DNA of 64,000 bases from Chitinophaga pinensis (GCA_945872405.1 CAMBZT010000003.1:1-64000); one strand, 5' to 3'. Positions 52,788-61,528 are shown, counted from the first letter of the stretch. Notes: generated by a model not told the origin, from the sequence alone. Numbers and translations are program-made.

Positions 52788-52946
52788 ATGAAAAATTTAG
52801 ACAATCTCTCAAAAGGAATTTTATCTATCGCCATTTCTATCTCTTTAGTATTCATCTCGGCATCCCTATTTGTATTTTCCATCAAAGGTCTGACAGCTAA
52901 AACCAATACCCCGACAACGATTATACCGACAGCAGTTGCCTACTAA
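52788..52946 (+). CDS. 52-residue single-span membrane protein (small ORF)
   Basis: A 53-codon frame starts at the ATG at 52788: MKNLDNLSKGILSIAISISL, then VFISASLFVFSIKGLTAKT and a Thr/Pro-rich tail. One hydrophobic helix (about 11-32) with a short charged N-terminus suggests a small inner-membrane protein. It directly follows the lipoprotein gene (44 bp) on the same strand, so it could be its partner. No family recognised. Confidence 0.5.
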   Translation: MKNLDNLSKGILSIAISISLVFISASLFVFSIKGLTAKTNTPTTIIPTAVAY

Positions 52947-53116
52947 ATCTACTGTCCGCTTAACATCTCTAATGGTTTTGTTTATTACTTTTATATCAGT
53001 GAGTTAAGCATTGAATTTTCTAAAGTAAACATAACAGTAGCCAAAGATTTCAGTCAAAATTATAAGAAGTTAAGCAATGCTATTTTTTTTATAAGTTATT
53101 TCTAAAGGAAATAATG

Positions 53117-53124
53117 TAGCTTTG
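53117..53124 (+). promoter_or_regulatory. -7 box for the first Ala-rich lipoprotein gene
   Basis: TAGCTTTG, exact TAnnTTTG match, 30 bp before the ATG at 53155; it supports that start over 53122. Confidence 0.55.
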
Positions 53125-53154
53125 TATAAATTTTTTAAAACAAAAATAAATCAG

Positions 53155-53397
53155 ATGAAAAAGACAGGATTATTTATATTGGCGAGCGGCTTGTTTGCTT
53201 TGGCAATGTCCTCATGTGGTGGTGCTTATACACCATTAACACAAGAGCAAATTACTGCAAAAGCAGACTCTTTGTTTACTGCTCAAAAAGAAAATATTAT
53301 AAGCACTCATAACGAAGCTTGCACAGCTGGTATGGATGCAGCAGTAACGGCTAAAATGGAAATACTGAAAGCTGAAGCAATGCTACCAACCAAATAA
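53155..53397 (+). CDS. Small Ala-rich lipoprotein
   Basis: 80 residues from 53155 (an upstream in-frame codon at 53122 lies in the promoter). Type II signal MKKTGLFILASGLFALAMSSCGG with lipobox MSSC. The mature part is one long helix (TQEQITAKADSLFTAQKENI ... MDAAVTAKMEILKAEAM), predicted coiled coil. It resembles the next gene in signal, helix register (DSLFTAQ / DSLCTAQ) and position, so the two look like paralogues. It could act as an outer-membrane spacer or peptidoglycan-linked lipoprotein, but no such motif is proven. Confidence 0.65.
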   Translation: MKKTGLFILASGLFALAMSSCGGAYTPLTQEQITAKADSLFTAQKENIISTHNEACTAGMDAAVTAKMEILKAEAMLPTK

Positions 53398-53435
53398 TTT
53401 ATCTAAAAAAGTAAACAAATAAATAGTATAATAAA

Positions 53436-53891
53436 ATGAAAAAAACAATATTAAGTATAGGTGCGGCAGCAATGTTTGCTTTCGCAATTACAGGTTGCCA
53501 GCAAGGTAATGTAGAAGAAATGATGAAACAAGATTTGGAAAAGTCAAACAGTATGGTTCAAACACAAATTGATGCGCTAAGCATGAGTCTTGATTCACTT
53601 TGTACAGCACAAATCGAAGATGCAGCCAACTTAAAGTTTCAAGCATTTGCTGATAGCATCGCTAAAGTGCCAGGAGCAAAAAAAATAATCGTTAAAAAAC
53701 CAAAGCCAAAATCTGTAACACCAGTGGTAATCAATAAGGGAACCAATGCAAAGGATGGTAAAATGGATGGTACCACAAAAGTAACTACCGAAGATACCAA
53801 AGTAAAAGATTCAAAAATGGACAACAAGCCAATTGAAGTTACCAAAGAACAGACAAATAAAAAGAATACAAAAATGGGTGGTGGAATGTAA
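53436..53891 (+). CDS. Helical lipoprotein with Lys/Thr-rich C-terminus, paralogue of the previous gene
   Basis: 151 residues with a type II signal (MKKTILSIGAAAMFAFAITGC; lipobox ITGC). A helical domain (NVEEMMKQDLEKSNSMVQTQIDALSMSLDSLCTAQIEDAANLKFQAFADS) is followed by a repetitive basic region, KKPKPKSVTPV and four TK/DGK-like units (KDGKMDGTTK, DTKVKDSKMDNK, KKNTKMGGGM). The first part aligns with the previous gene's helix (DSLxTAQ). Basic tail could touch peptidoglycan or DNA; unproven. Ends before a strong terminator. Start 38 bp after the previous stop, probably one transcript. Confidence 0.65.
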   Translation: MKKTILSIGAAAMFAFAITGCQQGNVEEMMKQDLEKSNSMVQTQIDALSMSLDSLCTAQIEDAANLKFQAFADSIAKVPGAKKIIVKKPKPKSVTPVVINKGTNAKDGKMDGTTKVTTEDTKVKDSKMDNKPIEVTKEQTNKKNTKMGGGM

Positions 53892-53910
53892 TTCTCACAG
53901 CACTCAAAAT

Positions 53911-53944
53911 AAAAAACCCGATAGAATATCTATCGGGTTTTTTT
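53911..53944 (+). terminator. Terminator after the paired lipoproteins
   Basis: AAAACCCGATAGA and TCTATCGGGTTTT pair over 13 bp around ATA, with an A run before and a T run after. Bidirectional by sequence. Confidence 0.88.
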
Positions 53945-54217
53945 ATACCCTTTTTTAGAGTTTTCATACCAACCACAAAACATCAATGATTCACAAAGAA
54001 GAGGTACTAAAAAGCTTAATAACGTCCAAAAGAAAAACCCGCTTACAACAATACGATTAGTAGTAAATTCTGTTCCTCTAAGAAAACAAAAGTTGAGACT
54101 GAGTAATATTTAACAATCTCAATTTTACTGCTTACTGAACACCGAATGCATTGTTAGATGGACGAATGAGATACCTCGCACAAATCTACAACTACAATTG
54201 AATCCGAGATCTGAGAC
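53945..54217. other. Intergenic stretch, no gene seen
   Basis: Between two terminators (53911-53944 and 54218-54252). AT-rich. No open frame of note, no promoter box; possible inverted repeat TGAGACTGAG / CTCAATTTTAC is weak. Nothing to annotate. Confidence 0.4.
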
Positions 54218-54252
54218 AAAAAAAACTCCGCAATACTTGCAGAGTTTTTTTT
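54218..54252 (-). terminator. Terminator of the first EGF-like lipoprotein gene
   Basis: AAAACTC-c-GCAA-TAC-TTGC-a-GAGTTTTTTTT on the plus strand gives an 11-bp interrupted stem with A and T runs. On the minus strand it lies 42 bp after the stop. Confidence 0.75.
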
Positions 54253-54294
54253 GAAAATGATTTACAATCATTCTCTATAATTATTAAAAATAGC

Positions 54295-54807
54295 TTAGTT
54301 ATGAATATGTGTTCCAGTCACATTATCTGTACTGAGTATTGCAACATCATTGGTATCTTTTTTAACCACCGAATAAGTGTAATCAATATTTACCTTGTTA
54401 TTTGCATCAGTAGTAATAGTACCAGTACCTGATACGAAATAATGGTCTGAATCTGGCTCTTGTGTTGCAATTGTAATTGTATTACCACTAGTAGTAGCAT
54501 TTACCTTATTCACAAAAATTCCCCAAAAATTTGAAATCTGAACTGCATCACCAGAAACTGTGTAGCCAACTACATATGAAGATGCACCACTAGCGCTACC
54601 TGTCTCAGTAACATCGTAATTACCTGCCAACGCACCTTCGCAGAAAGTTCCAAAATACCCAGCTGCACAATCACAGGTTCCTTCTAAACAAGTTCCGCCA
54701 TTCTGACAAACTACGTCCTTGCAAGGATCAGGAGTACAAGAAATAAGTGCTACCGAAAATACAGAAGCTACTAACGCGATGTAAAGAAGAGATTTAATTT
54801 TTTTCAT
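54295..54807 (-). CDS. Lipoprotein with EGF-like domain
   Basis: 170 residues. Type II signal MKKIKSLLYIALVASVFSVALISC (lipobox LISC). Residues 28-58 form a textbook EGF-like domain: spacing C-x4-C-x5-C-x4-C-x-C-x8-C in CKDVVC, QNGGTC, LEGTCDC, AAGYFGTFC. The rest is a beta-rich domain (GNYDVTETGSASGASSYVVGYTVSGDAVQISNFW ... FVSGTGTITTDANNKVNIDYTYSVV). EGF domains are common in animals and rare in bacteria, mostly in surface proteins of Bacteroidota. The partner gene at 54873 has a degenerate copy. Has a TACTTTTG -7 box (54854-54861). Confidence 0.85.
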   Translation of the reverse strand: MKKIKSLLYIALVASVFSVALISCTPDPCKDVVCQNGGTCLEGTCDCAAGYFGTFCEGALAGNYDVTETGSASGASSYVVGYTVSGDAVQISNFWGIFVNKVNATTSGNTITIATQEPDSDHYFVSGTGTITTDANNKVNIDYTYSVVKKDTNDVAILSTDNVTGTHIHN

Positions 54808-54853
54808 TTTTTTTTGTTTTTTTAGTATTTAATATGCTTTTAAAATTACAAAG

Positions 54854-54861
54854 CAAAAGTA
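54854..54861 (-). promoter_or_regulatory. -7 box for the first EGF-like lipoprotein gene
   Basis: Minus strand reads TACTTTTG, exact TAnnTTTG match, 47 bp before the ATG at 54807. Confidence 0.5.
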
Positions 54862-54872
54862 GTAAATAAATC

Positions 54873-55406
54873 TTACTTTTTAAAATAGACCACACAAGTA
54901 TCGATTTGGTTGCTTGTCCCCATCAAATGAGTGATATAATAATTAACATTGAAAACATACAGGTCGTAATTAATAAATCCACTTCCATAAATGAGATATG
55001 CATCTGTTATGTTAGAATTATTGCAAAGAAACTGCGAATCAATTAAAATTTGCTCACCATTTATCTTTAGATTGACCGCACAATTATTATAGGGTATAGG
55101 AGAATTACCTAGACCCACTATGCGAAAAATATTTGAGTCTGTTCTTACCAAATTGTCATTCGAAACTGAAGCACCAGATAAAAAGGTATCATAAACAGCG
55201 TAGGTACCTTCGATGCTATCTGTCAAATTAATCGTGCAATTCAAGCCTCTAGTAGAAGGCGGACAGCTACAATAACAATCTCCCTGATCAAAAGTTATAA
55301 TACCCGAATTGTCGCAAAGTGTATCTCTACAAGGAATATCCCGGCAGGCCGTGAAGACAAAGGACAATAAAATAAAAATTATAAAAAATCGTTTGAAGTT
55401 TAACAT
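54873..55406 (-). CDS. Lipoprotein with degenerate EGF-like region, paralogue of the previous gene
   Basis: 177 residues. Type II signal MLNFKRFFIIFILLSFVFTAC (lipobox FTAC). The Cys-rich region RDIPCRDTLCDNSG ... CYCSCPPSTRGLNC keeps most EGF cysteines but the spacing is broken: a longer insert follows the second Cys and an extra Cys sits near the end, so the fold is uncertain. The C-terminal domain shares topology with the neighbour (SIEGTYAVYDTFLSGASVSNDN; YLIYGSGFINYDLYVFNVNYYITHL). The two are probably a duplicated pair of outer-membrane lipoproteins. Own -7 box at 55414-55421. Confidence 0.75.
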   Translation of the reverse strand: MLNFKRFFIIFILLSFVFTACRDIPCRDTLCDNSGIITFDQGDCYCSCPPSTRGLNCTINLTDSIEGTYAVYDTFLSGASVSNDNLVRTDSNIFRIVGLGNSPIPYNNCAVNLKINGEQILIDSQFLCNNSNITDAYLIYGSGFINYDLYVFNVNYYITHLMGTSNQIDTCVVYFKK

Positions 55407-55413
55407 AATGTCA

Positions 55414-55421
55414 CAAAATTA
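55414..55421 (-). promoter_or_regulatory. -7 box for the degenerate EGF-like lipoprotein gene
   Basis: Minus strand reads TAATTTTG, exact TAnnTTTG match, 8 bp before the ATG at 55406. Confidence 0.45.
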
Positions 55422-55559
55422 AGAATTGTTTGTCTAAATAGTTAGCAGATGCTTCATGAATCAAATAATCATTAAAAGGCAATACGCAACAAATTTTAAA
55501 AACAATCCATACGCAAAGCCTTATTTATAGGATTCTTCTTTATTTTGATGGAATCTAAA

Positions 55560-55567
55560 TACCTTTG
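55560..55567 (+). promoter_or_regulatory. -7 box for the T9SS type B surface protein gene
   Basis: TACCTTTG, exact TAnnTTTG match, 16 bp before the ATG at 55584; it lies inside the longer frame beginning at 55545 and argues against that start. Confidence 0.6.
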
Positions 55568-55583
55568 TTCTACTAATAAAACC

Positions 55584-57668
55584 ATGTTGATTCTTTTTAG
55601 AAATATTTTCTTAGTACTTTTTACTTGTCTCACCTCATTTGCTCTCTTGTCTCAGTCAACAAGCATTGGTGGTAACATAAATACATACTACAAGGTAGAT
55701 AGCATTTGGAAAAAATCTTGCGCACCATTCATAGAACTTCAGACTGCTGTTGGCCTAAGTGTGGACGATGAAGTCCTAATCATTCAAATGCAAGGCGTAA
55801 CCGTAAACACTAGCTACGACAATAATTTCGGGTCGATAATAGGGTATAAAAATACAGGAAACTATGAATTAGCTGAGATAAAAAAGATTAGTGGTAACAT
55901 AATCGAGTTAAAGTCGCCCTATGTTAAATATTACTCCTCCACGGGAAATGTGCAATTAGTAAAAGTCGCAAAATATAACAATGCCTCAGTAGATGCCTTG
56001 GTGACACCCTTACCATGGAATGGAAGTACTGGAGGTATTGTGGTGATTGACGTTAAGGATACATTAGTATTAAATGCAGATATAAAGGCTTCTGAAATGG
56101 GATTCAGAGGAGGTAATCTTTATCCTAATGAAGCTTTTCGTTGTGGAGACACGCAGTTCTATTGGTCACTAAACACAGGTTTTATCGGCATGAAGGGCGA
56201 AGGAGTTGCGACATTCAACCAAAACTTTGAATCAGGTTTTGTGGCGAATGCAAATGGTGGCGGTGGCGGTAATGCTCATAATGCAGGTGGTGGTGGTGGC
56301 TCAAATGCCGGAAACGGTGGCAATGGTGGCTACCAATCACCAAATTGTCCGCTCGCCATCAATGAAGGTACTGGAGGAAACTTTCTACAATATGTTCCAA
56401 ATTACTATCGAATTTTTATGGGTGGCGGTGGTGGTGCCGGTCAACAAGATGATGGTTTCGCAACCCCAGGAATGAATGGTGGTGGATTGGTTATTATAAA
56501 AGCAGGAACTTTAATTGGAAACAACCATTCTATTCTTGCAGACGGTGGAAGCCAATCAAATCTTGCTGGAAATGGCATCTTTAGTGACGGCGCAGGTGCT
56601 GGTGGCGGTGGTGGAAGCATTTTGATGGAGATCAATACCTATAGCACCAATGTTTTCTTGAGCGCCATAGGTGGAAATGGTGGAAATACTTTTGCCAACG
56701 ATCCACTTATCGTCTCAGGCCCAGGTGGTGGAGGTGGTGGCGGAATGATATGGCATAGTGGGGCCTCTGTGCCCGCTATAGTAAGTACAGCCGTGAATGC
56801 AGGAATCGGTGGCATAGTTAATAATTCGATGTCAGGATTAGATGGTGCTAATTATGGTGCACAGCCAGGTATCGAAGGCTATCTATTCAACAATCTTAAT
56901 ATTCCATTTTATACCTATAAACTACCTGAGATATTATCTATGTATAGTGATACCATTATCTGCCAAAATGATACTGCTATTCTTGGTGCCAATTTCAACG
57001 TAGTTGAGCCTCACACCCTTCAGTGGTCACCATCAGTCAATTTAAAACATCCTTCTCAAATCAATGCATTGACCGCTCCAAATACAGCTACCTTTTATGT
57101 TCTAACAATCACAGATTCAGCGGGCTGCACCATAACAGACTCTATGAAGGTATTTGTAAATCCACTGCCCAATCCAGTATTAAACAATGAATTCAAAATT
57201 CAGTTAGGAAAATCACTAGAATTGATGCTACCGATTTATGATAGTATTTATTGGGCACCTTATAATTTTATAGATTCCATTCATAGTTTCTCACCCACCT
57301 TTACTCCTAATAAAACCATTTTATATCGATATTACATTACAGATAGCAATGGATGTGTCTACTACGATTCAATTTTAATAATGGTACAGCAATGTACCAA
57401 TCTTCAAATTCCTAATATTTTTACTCCAAATAATGATGGAATCAATGACTTTTTTCACGTTCAAAATATCTTGGTTGATGACTTAAAAAAGTTAGTGATT
57501 TTCAACCGATGGGGACAACTAGTATACAGTAGTAATGATATAAATGGCATGTGGGATGGAACTTTCAAGGGTAAACCACTCGAAAATGATGTCTACACTT
57601 TTATTTTAGAGGGCATTTGCGACGGAGCAGAATTTATAGAGTCTGGTAGCATCACTTTGCTTAGATAG
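55584..57668 (+). CDS. Glycine-rich surface protein with T9SS type B (CHU_C) sorting domain
   Basis: 694 residues from 55584 with signal peptide MLILFRNIFLVLFTCLTSFA. N-terminal beta-rich part, then a region (about 215-390) with repeated poly-Gly tracts: ANGGGGGNAH, AGGGGGSNAGNGGNGG, MGGGGGAGQQ, GAGGGGGSI, PGGGGGGGMIW. This resembles the glycine-rich domain seen in ALK-type receptors and some surface proteins. Then an Ig-like region, and the last about 90 residues are a gliding-motility-type C-terminal domain (LQIPNIFTPNNDGINDFF, LVIFNRWGQLVYSS, MWDGTFKGKPLENDVYTFIL), the T9SS type B signal. Expected to be exported and attached to the surface with help from the downstream PorP/SprF protein. 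Confidence 0.85.
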   Translation: MLILFRNIFLVLFTCLTSFALLSQSTSIGGNINTYYKVDSIWKKSCAPFIELQTAVGLSVDDEVLIIQMQGVTVNTSYDNNFGSIIGYKNTGNYELAEIKKISGNIIELKSPYVKYYSSTGNVQLVKVAKYNNASVDALVTPLPWNGSTGGIVVIDVKDTLVLNADIKASEMGFRGGNLYPNEAFRCGDTQFYWSLNTGFIGMKGEGVATFNQNFESGFVANANGGGGGNAHNAGGGGGSNAGNGGNGGYQSPNCPLAINEGTGGNFLQYVPNYYRIFMGGGGGAGQQDDGFATPGMNGGGLVIIKAGTLIGNNHSILADGGSQSNLAGNGIFSDGAGAGGGGGSILMEINTYSTNVFLSAIGGNGGNTFANDPLIVSGPGGGGGGGMIWHSGASVPAIVSTAVNAGIGGIVNNSMSGLDGANYGAQPGIEGYLFNNLNIPFYTYKLPEILSMYSDTIICQNDTAILGANFNVVEPHTLQWSPSVNLKHPSQINALTAPNTATFYVLTITDSAGCTITDSMKVFVNPLPNPVLNNEFKIQLGKSLELMLPIYDSIYWAPYNFIDSIHSFSPTFTPNKTILYRYYITDSNGCVYYDSILIMVQQCTNLQIPNIFTPNNDGINDFFHVQNILVDDLKKLVIFNRWGQLVYSSNDINGMWDGTFKGKPLENDVYTFILEGICDGAEFIESGSITLLR

Positions 57669-57793
57669 AAAGAATTGATTTTTCAAAAATAGGTAAAGCG
57701 AATCGCAAAAGTAAGCTATGTGCGTTCCAGCAGCAATGAAAACTATTTAAATGAAATTAGATAATGAAGCATACACTTTTTTTCATAATCACT

Positions 57794-57862
57794 AGCTGCT
57801 GTCAGGCCTTTGGCACTACACCGAAGTGTCGGGGGTAGTGCTGCCAGTCCTTAACGCAACAT
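57794..57862 (-). repeat. Dispersed element, part B copy
   Basis: Plus strand reads AGCTGCTGTCAGGCCTTTGGCACTACACC...; its reverse complement (GTTGCGTTAAGGACTGGCAGCA ... GCCTGACAGCAGC) matches the part B block at 13347-13404 including the 13-nt GCCTGACAGCAGC. The centre forms its own hairpin: GGCACTAC with GTAGTGCTGCC. It lies 126 bp after the T9SS gene stop. The rest of the gap to 58146 is AT-rich, with only weak promoter-like TATCTTGC near 58093. Confidence 0.6.
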
Positions 57863-58146
57863 TTTTTAACAACTCAAATTACATGTAATCAACCTAGATT
57901 CTTTCAGGAGCTCACTTTTTTTTTGATACTTGAAATAATCAGTTAAATTTGTGGCAAATTAAAAATGAAGATTGATAAAACTTTACAAACCTTCGACATA
58001 GTTATAACACTTTTCCACTAACTATTTTTGAACGCCATGTTTGGATATTACTCATTTATCATTTTTTGTTGTGCAATTTAACTTTTATTAGTATCTTGCA
58101 ATCAGTTTTTGAATGATTTTAAACAAAACAATTATAATTAAACACT

Positions 58147-59289
58147 ATGAAAATTAATCTACTTAATCACAGATTATTTGCGTTTGTATCACTGATAGTG
58201 ATTTCATTTTCAGTACAAGCACAAGACATCCACTTCTCTCAGTACTATGCATCTCCACTTACTTTAAATCCTGCTTTAACAGGAAAATTTAATGGGGAAT
58301 ATAGAATTGGTGGTATTTACAGAAGCCAATGGGCACCTGCCGGTTCCCCTTTATTCATGACACCATCTTTGCACGTTGACTTTTCTTTATTTAAAGGAAA
58401 ATTAAAAAAAGATGCAGTTGGTGTGGGTCTAATGTTCTTCACTGACAGACAAAATAAAGCAACTTTAGTTACCACTCAAATCATGTTGTCTTTAGCTTAT
58501 CATAAAGGCTTGGGTAGAAACAATGGTACGCAGATTTCATTAGGATTTCAAGGTGGTTATGTCATGAAGCGTCTAAATGCTCAAAATTTAACTTTTGCTG
58601 ATGGTTATACTATTGGTGGTGGTGAGTTTGTTTATGGCACATCGTCAGAATTAGCAGCATTGAAGCCTGGTGTTAATTATATCAATATGAATGCTGGTTT
58701 ATTTGTAAATTCAAGAGTTCGCAAAAACATCATCGTTTATGGTGGTTATTCTGTGAATAATTTGGGTACTCCAACTGAAAGATTTTCTAGCAACGGAACA
58801 ACCAATGTAGATATTGCAATGAGACACGTATTGCAAGTTGGTGCAGAATGGGATGCCGCAGAAAGATTTGTAGTAATACCTGGTGTTTTATGGCAAACAC
58901 AAGCAAAATCAGCTGAATTAAACTTCGGTGTAACTGCTGGTTACCATGTAAAATTAGATTCAGAACCTAATGGTAGAGATCATACGACCATTTTCTTAGG
59001 TCTTTGGAATAGAATGACTCCAAACTATGTGTCTGCTACAAAATCTAAATATGGCGAAGAGTCGATCATCCCTAAACTTGGATTTGAAATCAAAAGAATT
59101 CGTTTCGGTGCTGCTTTAGACATTCCATTATCTAAAATTAGATTAACAAAAGACGGTGAAGTATCAGGTTCAGGATTAGCTGCATCATATAAAGGTAATA
59201 GACCATTAGCTTTCGAAATTAGCTTAGTTTATGTAGGAAGAACATCTTCTCCAAAAGAAGATTTATACTTATTCAACCCACGTTTCTAG
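58147..59289 (+). CDS. PorP/SprF-family outer-membrane protein
   Basis: 380 residues with signal peptide MKINLLNHRLFAFVSLIVISFSVQAQ. It shows the PorP/SprF opening DIHFSQYYASPLTLNPALTGKFNGEYRIGGIYRSQWAP, alternating strands GVGLMFFTDRQNKATLV and the C-terminal LYLFNPRF with terminal Phe, all typical of the 14-strand barrel of the type B secretion adaptor. In Flavobacterium SprF is required to attach type B substrates such as SprB to the surface. Placed directly after a type B substrate and before an OmpA/PD40 protein, matching the expected cluster. Next gene starts 59 bp later. Confidence 0.92.
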   Translation: MKINLLNHRLFAFVSLIVISFSVQAQDIHFSQYYASPLTLNPALTGKFNGEYRIGGIYRSQWAPAGSPLFMTPSLHVDFSLFKGKLKKDAVGVGLMFFTDRQNKATLVTTQIMLSLAYHKGLGRNNGTQISLGFQGGYVMKRLNAQNLTFADGYTIGGGEFVYGTSSELAALKPGVNYINMNAGLFVNSRVRKNIIVYGGYSVNNLGTPTERFSSNGTTNVDIAMRHVLQVGAEWDAAERFVVIPGVLWQTQAKSAELNFGVTAGYHVKLDSEPNGRDHTTIFLGLWNRMTPNYVSATKSKYGEESIIPKLGFEIKRIRFGAALDIPLSKIRLTKDGEVSGSGLAASYKGNRPLAFEISLVYVGRTSSPKEDLYLFNPRF

Positions 59290-59348
59290 AAGAATAGTAA
59301 ATATTAAAAAATAAAAAATAACCCAATCACCCAAAATATATAATAAGT

Positions 59349-61478
59349 ATGAAAAGGATTTACCAAGATGCTAAAAACAGTATAAAACATCCTGTAAGAA
59401 ATATCCTAACTTTAGCGTTGATCGCTCTAACTGTTTGTAGCACCAACCTATATGCAGCAGAAAGTGGTAAAAGCGAACAAAATACCAGGAAGTATAGTAA
59501 AATTTCAGTAGGTAAAAAATTTAAGTTATCTAAAACATTGGTATCTAAAGGTGTTTATATCACTGCAGCTCAATACCTTGAAGAATATCTTACAAAAAAA
59601 CCAAAAAATCACAAAGCAATATTCCTAGCTGCCAAATCAAATGAAATTTTGAGAGATTATGTAAGAGCAGAAAAGTTTTATAAGGATTTATTAGATGTGA
59701 ATCCTAGCAAATACCCAATGGCTAAGTATGACTACGGAAGAATGCTTAAATACAATGGTAAATATGAAGAAGCAAAAAAACAATTCAAACAATTTAGTGA
59801 TGAATATGGTGGTGACAATAAAGAAGCTTACCTCAAATTGATTAAAAATGAAGTTGAAGGATGTGATTATGCAATGGGTGTCGGCAAAGATGCTAAGAAA
59901 GGTCAGAAAGTGGAACACGTTACGGGTAGTGCAAATAACCAATTAACTGAATACTCACCTAAGTATGTTGATGATAATACCTTACTTTATTCTTCTTTTC
60001 CCCAAGATACAGCAGTTAGTTTAACAAACTTCTGGAAAAATAAAAAAGACTATAGATCAAAAATCTACACGAGTACAGGTAGCGAAGCAAATTGGGACAG
60101 TCCTAAATTGGTTGATGGTAGCGTTAATGATCCAAAGTTTCACTGTGGAAACGCGGTTATCTCAACTGATGGACAAACAATGTATTTTACAAAATGTTCA
60201 GAAGACAAGATGTTAAATATGGTGTGTAAGATTTTCTCTTCTAAGAAAGAAGGCGACAAGTGGAATGATCCAAAAGAGTTACCAATCAATGTAACCGACG
60301 GTTCAGCAACTTCTACAGAGCCAGCTCTTGGTACTGATGCCAATGGAAATACTATTTTGTATTTCGCTTCTAATAGAGAAGGTGGACAAGGAGGAATGGA
60401 TATTTGGTTAGCTAGTATTGATAAGAATGGCAACATGAGTTCTGCTAAAAACGCTGGTAAAGCAATCAATACATTTGGTGATGAATTATCTCCTTATTAT
60501 GATGCAGCAAACACTAAATTATATTTTTCTTCTAATGGTCATAAAAACCTTGGTGGATTCGATGTATTTGTGACTAAAGGTACTCCTGAAGGTTGGGACA
60601 CCATCCAGAACATGGGTATGCCTGTGAACTCAAGTGCAGACGATATCTATTTGGCATTGGACCCTCTGGGCGAAAAAGGTTATATGATTTCTAACCGAGT
60701 TGGTGCGATTTCGCCTAGAGGCGTAACTTGTTGTGATGATATCTTTACTGTTTATTTAGGTGGCAGAAAACTATACATGCGTGGTTACTATGCGGTAAAA
60801 GGCGATGAAAGCAACAAACCAGTTGCTGGTGTAGATAATTCTTTATTCCTTACAACAGATGCAGGTTTCGATAAAAAAGCTGGTAGTGTGACTTATGGAA
60901 CTGAGAAATTTGTATATCAATTAGATCCTTGTAAGAAATATAAAATCAATGGAACAAAAAATGGTTTCTATCCAGCAGTTGACAATATTGATGCTCCTTG
61001 CAAAATTTTGAGCATGTCAGATACAATTGATATGATATTTTACTTAAACCCAATCATCGTTAATAAGGTAAAAGTTGAAAGTGTATACTTTGTATTTAAT
61101 AAATCTGGCCTAGATAAAGAACGTACTACTCAAACATCAGATTCTATCGGAAGCTTCTTAATTAATAACCCAAGTTACGGATTAGAAATTAGTGGACATA
61201 CAGATAGTAAGGGTAGCGATGAGTACAATGATAAGTTATCTCAAAGACGTGCGCAAGCAATTGCAGATTACTTGATTAATACACTTAAGATAAGCAAAGA
61301 CAGAGTGATTGTAAAAGCATTGGGTGAAAAAACTCCAATTGCTGAAAACGAATTTGCAGATGGCAGAGACAATCCTACTGGACGTGCTAAGAACCGTCGT
61401 GTAATGTTCAAGTTGTTCAGTGATGATAATAAATTTGAAATCATCTATGACAATGGTGGTCCAGCAACAGAAGATTAA
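59349..61478 (+). CDS. OmpA/PD40 outer-membrane protein of the T9SS/gliding cluster
   Basis: 709 residues with signal peptide (about 1-37, ending TNLYAAES). Helical TPR-like repeats (about 50-170), a PD40/beta-propeller (about 195-455: YSPKYVDDNTLLYSSFPQD, ISTDGQTMYFTKC, NTILYFASNREGGQGGMDIW, LYFSSNGHKNLGGFDVFV), a carboxypeptidase-like region, and OmpA (about 575-700: VYFVFNKSGLDKERTTQTSD, LEISGHTDSKGSDEYNDKLS, RAQAIADYLINTL, AKNRRVMFKLF). It is the paralogue of the protein at 46281-48326. In this cluster it probably anchors the surface machinery to peptidoglycan. A terminator follows its stop. Confidence 0.9.
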   Translation: MKRIYQDAKNSIKHPVRNILTLALIALTVCSTNLYAAESGKSEQNTRKYSKISVGKKFKLSKTLVSKGVYITAAQYLEEYLTKKPKNHKAIFLAAKSNEILRDYVRAEKFYKDLLDVNPSKYPMAKYDYGRMLKYNGKYEEAKKQFKQFSDEYGGDNKEAYLKLIKNEVEGCDYAMGVGKDAKKGQKVEHVTGSANNQLTEYSPKYVDDNTLLYSSFPQDTAVSLTNFWKNKKDYRSKIYTSTGSEANWDSPKLVDGSVNDPKFHCGNAVISTDGQTMYFTKCSEDKMLNMVCKIFSSKKEGDKWNDPKELPINVTDGSATSTEPALGTDANGNTILYFASNREGGQGGMDIWLASIDKNGNMSSAKNAGKAINTFGDELSPYYDAANTKLYFSSNGHKNLGGFDVFVTKGTPEGWDTIQNMGMPVNSSADDIYLALDPLGEKGYMISNRVGAISPRGVTCCDDIFTVYLGGRKLYMRGYYAVKGDESNKPVAGVDNSLFLTTDAGFDKKAGSVTYGTEKFVYQLDPCKKYKINGTKNGFYPAVDNIDAPCKILSMSDTIDMIFYLNPIIVNKVKVESVYFVFNKSGLDKERTTQTSDSIGSFLINNPSYGLEISGHTDSKGSDEYNDKLSQRRAQAIADYLINTLKISKDRVIVKALGEKTPIAENEFADGRDNPTGRAKNRRVMFKLFSDDNKFEIIYDNGGPATED

Positions 61479-61502
61479 TTAAAACATAGCAATAAATAAA
61501 AG

Positions 61503-61528
61503 AAGCAGGAATTACTTCCTGCTTTTTT
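61503..61528 (+). terminator. Terminator after the OmpA/PD40 gene
   Basis: AAGCAGGAA and TTCCTGCTT pair around TTAC, followed by a T run. It starts 25 bp after the stop. Confidence 0.8.

Noticed and set aside
56441-56635. Minus-strand Pro-rich frame within the glycine-rich gene
   Set aside because: Mirror image of the Gly codons; a shadow.
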